From assembly GCF_011397635.1 (NCBI RefSeq), contig NC_064769.1, positions 13,657,207 to 13,721,206 on the forward strand: 64,000 nucleotides of DNA. Direction: 5' to 3'. The notes under the pieces are model-generated. The model was given only the letters and a program-made list of their open reading frames with translations, was not told the DNA's origin and did no database searches. Origin of the DNA: Epinephelus fuscoguttatus. Taxonomy: Eukaryota; Chordata; Actinopteri; Perciformes; Serranidae. A program made the translations under genes and the position numbers. Positions 56,706-64,000 of this stretch are shown here, one piece after another; the first letter of the stretch is position 1; each line of letters starts with the position of its first letter.

Positions 56706-57000
56706 ATAATGACTTTAGCTGTTCTTTTATCTCAGACATGTTAGGATGTTACATACCTTGACATGTTTCAGTGGAAACTTCTGCCTTCCTCAGAAGTGTT
56801 ACTTGGTGGTGGTTGGCATTAAAAAAAAGTTACTTAAGTAAAAGTATGTAAGTCACTCGTCACTAAGCAACACTGGTGGTTGCTTAGTGGTCACCACCAA
56901 GTGACTTCAGGGAAGTGTCACTTGGACGTTTCCGCCGAAACATGTCAAGGTATGTAACATCCTAACATGTCTGAGATAAAAGAACAACTTAAGTCATTAT
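56706..57000. mobile_element. 295-bp palindromic MITE
   Basis: Arms 56706-56815 and 56891-57000 are inverted complements. The outer ~75 bp are nearly perfect (TTATCTCAGACATGTTAGGA, TGTTACATACCTTGACATGT) and the inner part is looser (CTTGGTGGT / ACCACCAAG). The 75-bp centre contains a second hairpin, CACTAAGCAAC / GTTGCTTAGTG, and an AAAGTTACTTAAGTAAAAGT block that recurs at 57215. Confidence 0.8.
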
Positions 57001-57207
57001 AATGGAAATTGTTTTTCACTTTTTTTGCGAAATTTTTCGAATAAAACAATCAACTGATTAATGAAGAAAAAAAGAACCAGCAGACAATTTAAACAATCTG
57101 TTTGCTGTTGCCCCAGACATAAGTACCAGTTGTCTTAAAAACGTAGTTTTAAACTGAAATAAATACTGTCAAAATACTGTATGTATTATGTATGTATAAA
57201 AGCCCTG

Positions 57208-57545
57208 CATTAAAAAAAGTTACTTAAGTAAAAGTATTTAAGTATAACCAGAACAAATGTATTGAAAATAAAAGTACTCAGTGCAGAAAAATTGACTAAT
57301 TGTTTCAGCTTCACTTGCACATTTTCATGTGATTTGTGAGCAAAAATTTTAATTTGTAAAGTAAAACTTGTTACTTAAGTTATCAAATAATTGTAATGGA
57401 GTTAAAATACAATATTTTCCTCTGAACCTCTGAAATGTAGTGGAGTATAAGAAGGAAGTGACATGATATTAAATACTGGAGTGAGTAAGAAGTACCTGGA
57501 TTTGTACTTAAGTTCAGTACTTGAGTAAATGTGCATAGCAGCATT
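57208..57545. repeat. Repeat rich in 'ACTTAAGTA' words
   Basis: Starts AAAAGTTACTTAAGTAAAAG and ends TACTTAAGTTCAGTACTTGAG. It shares text with the centre of the 56706 palindrome and with 28690-28760. Probably one high-copy fish element. Confidence 0.5.
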
Positions 57546-60260
57546 ATACCACCAGAAGTTGGGGAAAGAAAAGTTATGTAATTAAATTCCCTTCTTAATA
57601 AAGATTGTGCAATCTATTGCACAAAAAAGTTAAAAGTTAAAAATTCAGTCTGTCAGCAAATCAAATGACAAATGTCCTCCATTTAAATAATGCATTGAAA
57701 AGCACAACTTCAATTCACCTATTTAGTGACACCTTGGAGCTTGAAATCTTCTAATATTTTCTGTGAGTCCTCTGTGTGTGAGCTGAATACCTGCTGGTAA
57801 TTATATCTTACAGGCCAAAACTATTCTGTACAATTCAGCTCACATACATATCAAATAGTGTTTGAAGCCTGCACTAATCTCAGGCTATATGCTTACAGTC
57901 AGTTGGCCTGAGTTTGGCCCGGCATGGTGAGAGTCAGATGTTTGGAGTCACACTGCTGACATTCCTCACATACCCACATGCCTTAAGGATAAATACTACA
58001 ACCACATATGTAATAGTACATTCATGAAGTGAAAGATAACATTGTGAACAGAGCTGTTGTTGGAGGGAAAACCTCAGTTGTAAAGGGTAAGAACAATCAT
58101 GTAAGCTGTGATGTGACGCACATCTTCACACTGTAATAAAGATAGTAGACCACAGGAGCATCCGCACGTTGCTTAGTGACGAGCAGATGGCATGACAACT
58201 GTTGTTGTTATGTATCGGTTTTTGTATGAATTAAACAACCAAGATGTCACATGTTGATTAGTGAGATTTAGAGGTGCTGGAAGACATATTTAATCTTCAG
58301 GCAGATGAGCCAGGCATGCTGTTTCCTCATAAATCCTGTCTTTATGCTAAGCTAAACTAACTTCCTGCTGACTCTGGTTTCATATTTACCAAACAGACAC
58401 AAGACTGACAAGACACAAGTACTGATCTTCTCATCTAACTCTCAGTTAGATCACGTATGAGCAAATTTCCCAAAATGTATATAATTTTAAAGGGTTGTTT
58501 TACCTAAATCACAAAAAACATATTTTCTCACTCAGCTGTAGTGGTATGTCTCCATGCAGGTGGACAGCTGAGCATTAACATTTGAATACATGCAGCACTA
58601 CATCAACAAAGGCGGTCAAGAACACTGCTAGCAGAGGAGCTTAGACGATCCTCACTATAATAAAGGCAAAAAGCCAAATAAATAACCTTAAAAAAACCAT
58701 TGCTAGCAAACAAATATTGGTGTAAACTAGCTATTCTCCGGCGCGGGACCACAGCCCACTCATGGGCTTTAGAGCACCATCTTGTGGGTCATAGAGGTAG
58801 TGCCAAATGATCAGATTAAATCAATTATTTTTGGTAATTTAGAAAGCTCGTTGATTAGAGATCTAAACTTACAAAGCTAATTATTATTATGTCTAAATGT
58901 GCAGCATATTTTCAGGTTAATCCATCCATGGTGTCAATAACCACTGGAGGTTGTGATGAATCACAGTGTTATTCAGACTAACTGCTTTAAAATGATGCTG
59001 CTGAGTTTTTCCAAACGCCATTTGGAGACCAATTTGACCAACATAAATGCCACTCACCTCATCTCAGAGACACATATCTCCGAGTCAGACCTTGACTAAG
59101 AAAACCAAAACTACCCACACAGCTGAATACCATCAGTGGCAAGTCAGAAAAGTTTTAAGTGAACTGACTTTTTAAACTTTTGCCCATTTCAGCTATCTGC
59201 TGATTTGAACTTGAAACCCAGGTAACATCTGTATTATTTTATTCAAGTCTAAAAGAAAAAGATGTTTGTGCTCTTTTCAGAGCCACATTTGAGTTTCCTG
59301 ATGAGGCAGTTCATTGTAAGTCATGATGTTCTTGATGCTGACCTTTTACAGCTTCTAACAAATTGGCTCATGGCAACACACACAATGGAAAAAATCTATA
59401 ATCTGCACTATATCCTATTACGTAAATTCCATAAACTCACTGTTCAGCTACAAAAGTCATTCCTACATTCAGTTTCTCTCATACTGTTTCAGTGTCATGC
59501 TGCTGCCTGTTTCTAGTCACCTTTCCTTCACAACAGGTGTTCATAGTGGGATAAGTGACAGTATTTCATGCACGAGGACACATTTGCATTTTATTTAATT
59601 ATTTTACAAAGATTTTACACAGCCAAGTTTGAATTAACATGTATCTCTAGGTGATTGCTAATTTAGTATTGCAATAATCCTAACTGAAATAAAGGTGTGC
59701 TGACTCTGGAAACACCAGAAAAACATTTGAAATATAGACATGCTGCATTTGATTTACATAAATGATGTTTATTAATTATCATTAGGCGTCTCTCCACAGA
59801 GTGTCTGAACATTCAATCATTAAAAAGTAATCATTTAAACCTTTGGCAGCACCACCAGGCTGCAGTGTAGTGACTGAATAACTGCTGCACAAGTGACATC
59901 AACTGAATAAATTTCAATGTACAAAATGCTACTGATGAGTAAACACAATCCACAGCAAACTAGTTTGTCCCCTGAGGTATATTCTTCTTCTGAAGAATAA
60001 TAAACACTTAGCTTGTATTTCAATTATATATTCTGCTTAATTAATTACTTTGTTCACTTCAGGGACTCACTGTTTATCACGGAGGGAGCTGCAACACTAA
60101 CAGTATATGCAATTACGTATTAGTGTTATGTTTCTGGGAGAAATAACTGAACTGTGGTGATTGATACTTGTACATTCAGTATGTGATTAGTATGTGAAAT
60201 TTGTCTTAATATGGGGGACACTACATCCAAGCTCCAGAGGCTGTAGGTCTTCCTCAGCGA
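57546..60260. other. Intergenic, no gene; repeat-like piece at 58490-58740
   Basis: The text at 58490-58740 (CACTCAGCTGTAGTGGTATG, TACATGCAGCACTACATCAA) looks like a fish MITE related to 28885-29340. The remainder is unassigned. Confidence 0.4.
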
Positions 60261-60264
60261 AATG

Positions 60265-61020
60265 AAAGTCAATAATTCTGAAAATACTCTCAGAGAGCGT
60301 AAAAACTTTCAGTAAGGAGTCCTAGCTTAGGAGAGATTTTGGAAAGTTCTTAGCGCAACTCTGAGCAAGGAAGGGACAGAAACATTTACCTTAGTGAAGA
60401 GTTGTGTTCGACCCCATTACTAGTAATGATGCAATCTTTTAACAGATGTGATTGGTTGTCACAAACACACCCTTTTGTGAGCTTGCAAGGTGTGGACACC
60501 CAGTGGAAATGAAATGAGCTGCTGACTGTGAAAGTGTTGCCAATGTTAGTGTGATCACTCTGCTGATGGAAGGTTGAGACAGACTCAAGTCATCACTGCT
60601 GCTCTGTTGCATTTTCCAGTTTTTCAAATATCTTAGTGCTGTGATTATTTTGTTTCTGGCATTATAGCGTTATTGCTTAGGGAATGTGTGCATACCCCTA
60701 ATGAGATCAACCACAAATATTATCGTTGCCCAGTCTACTCCGTAGTGTTTCATTTACTCACTGTCCTCCAGCTCTTCGTGTTTCCACCATTTTCTCTGCT
60801 TAAGAAACCCTTAAGCCTCTTAAAAGTCCTCCTCCCTGCTCCTAAGAGTTTTTCATCTTAGAAGCTCTTTTAAGGGCTAAAATGCCCTATGAATAACTGT
60901 TATCTTTACAAGGACCTAGTCTTAACTTTAAGGGGAAATTCTAAGAAAATGCCCCAATTCTAAGAATTTCGTCACAAGGAACAACTCTTAGTGCTAGGAA
61001 GCTTTATGAATACGGCCCCA
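60265..61020. mobile_element. Harbinger-type MITE, left end damaged
   Basis: The right end (CTAGGAAGCTTTATGAATACGGCCCC, inverted: GGGGCCGTATTCATAAAGCT) and the TAAGAGTTGTTCC text are familiar from abundant fish MITEs of this type. Internal CTTAGGAGAGATTTTGGAAA and AAGGGTTTCTTAAG-like inverse words pair across the element. The left terminus was not found. Confidence 0.45.
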
Positions 61021-61929
61021 GGACCTAGGATGCTTCCTTGTGAAACACAGTAGTCAAAGTCAAATGTCTGTTTCACAAAGTCGCCTACAGTATAATTTTC
61101 TTTATTTCAGACAAGTGCAAGTGAAACCAGTCAAGTAGTGCACCAGAGAGACCTACATATTCCTTAAGTCAATTTATTAGAATACCATGATTATTGTACT
61201 GAATACAGCACTCAAATCTAACAAAAAGAGGACAGCACCCTTGTTAAAATCTGTTGAAACTACCATTACAACCTTTAATCAAGCGGTTTCAGTGCTTAGG
61301 TTGGTCCAGTAGCCATACTGGAATTCATCTAATACATTATTAGTATTCAGATGAAACATTTAATTAGTCAAACACAATTTTCTCAAGAAATTTCATTAGG
61401 CAAAGACGATATTTTTGGTGCCACTGATTACCTGTGCAAAGAAAAAGTTCTTCTGGCACATGGAAAGGCTGGAAAACTTAGCACATCTCCTCCTAAAACT
61501 GAGGGGCAGCAGAGGCACCAAAAAAGAGGAGGCAGATGTTCAAATCAAAAACTATGTTCTACTGATTAGCCCAAACTGCATCCATGAATCCTGGGAGTGT
61601 ACAGGAAGGCCGTTCACCTTGTCAAAGACTCTTCTACACTTAAGGTCGGTGTGATATGTAAACTCTTTCACATTTGTACATCCGGTTCCCTGGCCCCCAT
61701 ACCAAGAGAATGCGGTGAGATGGAGAAGCATTTATTCTATCTCAACACATTTGTATCTTATCTTGTTTTCTCAGTTTTAATTTGCAGTTCATTAAAAGAA
61801 CATTTCCCCACATTCCTGTTCTGACTCCTTCACAGTTTTGTGAGATATGATTTGAAAGGCAGGTCTGCCTGAAAATCACTCCATTGTGCTTTTTATGTTA
61901 AAAGTCAATCACTGATATCAATTATGTTT
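61021..61929. other. 3' flank of amacr, no gene recognised
   Basis: Includes the probable 3' UTR of amacr near its right side. Frames of 72-79 codons at 61351-61654 are not recognised. Confidence 0.4.
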
Positions 61930-62339
61930 CTACAACTTTGCTTTGACAGCATTACACTCTACGACCCCTGCTGTTAGCATCTGGTCTACCTCTGCCGATG
62001 TAAAGCCGTACTCGTTTAGGACCTCCACTGTGTGTTCTCCAATAACAGGGTCAGGGGCAAGGCAAGGCTCCGCAGGAGTCCGAGAGAGAACCGGGGCCGG
62101 CCGGGGACTCTCTTCCCCGCTGGGGTCCTTCATGAAAGAAGCTCTTTCCTGGTTATGTGGGTGTGAGCTCACCTGGTCGAAAGACAACACAGGTGTAACA
62201 CAGGCATCAGTGCCATCAAAAATCCTTGACCAATCTGCCTGTGTTTTTGAAGCAAAACGCTGTGTGAAGATGCGTCTCAGCTCTGGCCAACCAGCCATGC
62301 TCATTTGAGGAGGTAGGTCTCCAGCATCCAACTCTAGGC
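61930..62339 (-). CDS. amacr: amacr last coding exon
   Basis: 410 nt including stop (TAG, 61930-61932). Starts after TTTCTCAG with 'GC CTA GAG TTG', giving '[15 protein letters not shown]' with the previous exon's G. The C-terminus VKAKL provides the PTS1. Confidence 0.92.
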
Positions 62340-63922
62340 CTGAGAAAAGAAGAAAGAGAGTTATGTAATGGGAGGAAGATCAATAGTGAAATGATGCAAA
62401 ACTTTGAAATGTTCAGTATCTTAGAACAGAGGTCACCACAAGTCTTCACACAGTCTTCACAACAGACGTCAAAGTGGACTTCACTGTGGATCTTTTTATT
62501 GCTTTGACATAAAATGCATTCAACATCTTTTAAATTTCATGAACTGAACTCAACCACCACATCATATACACTGTATCTGTAGCTACCCTATACATGTGTG
62601 CACAGTGAATATATATATTATATACTGTTTCATTTTAAATAACTGGAAATACTTGATTTTAGGTAATAAAAGCCTACTGGAGTATTTTTAAATAACTTCT
62701 GTAACATATGCTGTGGGGTAAGAGGTTGATTCATTATGGGATTATTTATGCATGTAAAAAACAAATTAATAAAAAATAAACTTCAAAAGACAATGTTGAT
62801 AAGATACTATAATGCTAGTGTTTGTTGGTGGGGTTTTTGTGGACACCATGTTCTGTCGTGTTCTCAGTTTTGTAGTGCGAGAGTTGATCTTGATGTGTGA
62901 GAGCTGGATGTTTTGGATGATTAAAAATTGTGCTGAATTGTATGTAGTGACATACAATGCAAGCACCCCGACTTGTGCGAAGGGGTGGGCCTAGTACAGA
63001 TAACCGTGGTCCCCACACTCAGAAAAATAATTGTTTTGAAAAGATGAATTTGGTAAAGAGAAATGTGTAAACAACCGTAAAAAAAAGCTGTAACAGGATT
63101 ACATTGAGCCTTTTACAGGATGCATTGAATTTGTCACAGATGTTAGCAATGTCACGGTGCATCACTGCTATTGCTCTTTATAAACACAGATTATATAAAA
63201 CTGTATAATATAATGGACATAGCTACTGTGACGTCACCCACTGGTTTGTGGACTGCAGTCTTGAAGCCTTAAGTTCGGCATTTCAGCAGTCGCCATCATG
63301 TTTTTTTGGAGCCAGAAACAACCATATTTGGACGAGGGAGTGGAGCAGCGGAGGAGCAAGGAGTGGATCTGACTCATAAGCCAGACGGCCCTGGAGGTTG
63401 CCGCTTGTTTATAACTTTGGGTATACACCAAGCTCTGCTTTATCCCCAGAGGATCCGTTTCAAAATCTTGTTTATGGTTTGAAAAGGCATGAGTGTCCAA
63501 ACCTTATTTCAACCTGCTGCTTTTTTCTGCTGCCAGTCTATCACGTTTTTTAGAGGTCAGTGTTCTCAGGAGACGAGGGTGTTTCATTCTATGCTGTGTC
63601 CTTCCTGTGCCTTAGTTTCCCCCTGAGGTTTTGCTATTATTCATTACATGGCACAGACACAATTGTGACATGAGTGACCACAAGAGGTTTATGTCATTGA
63701 ATAAAATGCCTCCAGTCTGTTTGCATACTTCTTACCCTTAAGCAGCTCTCCGTAGAACTGCGGCTCTATGGCTCCCACAGCCATATACTCTCCGTCTGCA
63801 GTCTTGTAGGTATCGTAGAAAGGCGCTCCGCCGTCCAACATGTTTTGTCCTCTGGGATGGTCCCACATACCAATGCTACGAGACTTCCATGCAAATGAAC
63901 CTACATATGCTGCTCCTTCCAC
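61930..63922 (-). CDS. amacr: Alpha-methylacyl-CoA racemase, 3' part (two last exons in window)
   Basis: AMACR interconverts (2R)- and (2S)-methylacyl-CoA esters so that pristanoyl-CoA and bile-acid intermediates can enter peroxisomal beta-oxidation. Exons 61930-62339 and 63736-63922 join at K-G|L (phase 1) with GT/AG borders. The upstream exon carries family III CoA-transferase motifs '[14 protein letters not shown]' and 'VGAIEPQFY'; its Glu is likely the conserved catalytic-region Glu. The last exon has '[14 protein letters not shown]', '[13 protein letters not shown]' and '[15 protein letters not shown]', ending in AKL, a PTS1 peroxisomal signal (human ends ASL). The 5' exons with the catalytic His/Asp lie beyond the right edge. 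It is transcribed in the same direction as slc45a2, as in mammals. No defect was seen. Confidence 0.93.
62340..63735. other. Last intron of amacr
   Basis: Contains the third, inverted copy of repeat family A at 63235-63385. No exon or RNA gene recognised. Confidence 0.5.
63235..63385 (-). repeat. Interspersed repeat family A, copy 3 (partial, inverted)
   Basis: Reverse complement matches the 3' part of 29343-29802: CAGTCCACAAACCAGTGGGTGAC-like start, TTCAAGACT / GAACTTAAGG, CATGATGGCGACTGCTGAAA, GGCTCC, and GATCCACTCCTTGCTCCTCC. Confidence 0.65.
63736..63922 (-). CDS. amacr: amacr penultimate coding exon
   Basis: 187 nt after CCCGCAG, starting '[20 protein letters not shown]' and ending 'FYGELLK-G' at GTAAGA; phase 0 to 1. 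Confidence 0.92.
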
Positions 63923-64000
63923 CTGCGGGGGGGTGAGAGATTTTTTAGCTCTTTTTTATGCATAATTACTCTAGGCATACACAAATCATAAATGTAAGCT

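Noticed and set aside
61943-62308. 121-codon plus-strand frame
   Set aside because: Antisense shadow of the last amacr exon.

Overview
This is a vertebrate nuclear genome segment, almost certainly from a ray-finned (percomorph-type) fish. It is AT-rich, has long introns with canonical GT/AG borders, dinucleotide and tetranucleotide microsatellites, and dense DNA-transposon debris (Harbinger, Tc1/mariner, hAT-like and foldback MITEs). Its three host genes are RXFP3-like (+), SLC45A2 (-) and AMACR (-). This is the order and orientation I recall for human 5p13, so the locus looks like conserved vertebrate synteny.

Layout. 1-9.1 kb is intergenic and repeat-rich, with two perfect DR1-type AGGTCA repeats, an interspersed family shared with 29 and 63 kb, two MITEs and a GT microsatellite. 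9182-10405 is an intact single-exon relaxin-3-receptor-type GPCR. 10.4-17.2 kb is intergenic; it holds an element with perfect 35-bp inverted repeats, an intronless coiled-coil pseudogene split by a 0.4-kb transposon, and an 854-bp foldback palindrome. 17253-26982 is a 9.7-kb Harbinger composite with perfect TIRs and a TTA target duplication. It carries its own decayed HARBI1-type transposase and a convergent MADF-BESS gene. Between them sits a second, different HARBI1-like transposase with its own convergent Myb/SANT-like gene, plus a fragment encoding a possible nuclease-like domain. 27-30 kb is repeats. 30094-48870 (minus) is the complete seven-exon coding region of slc45a2, predicted 569 aa. 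49-61.9 kb is intergenic with more transposons and palindromes. 61930-63922 (minus) holds two exons of amacr, including the C-terminus ending in AKL; the 5' exons lie beyond the right edge.

Function. The host genes share no pathway: rxfp3 is a neuropeptide receptor, slc45a2 a melanosomal transporter needed for pigmentation, and amacr a peroxisomal/mitochondrial racemase for branched-chain fatty acids and bile-acid intermediates. Their linkage is ancestral, not operon-like. The Harbinger genes do form a functional pair: in this superfamily the transposase needs the Myb/MADF-type partner for DNA binding and nuclear import. Both pairs here are visibly decayed.

Exon borders were set by hand from splice consensus, reading-frame continuity and recalled family sequences. 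No alignment was run. Repeat-family names are recognition calls, and element ends are approximate unless stated.
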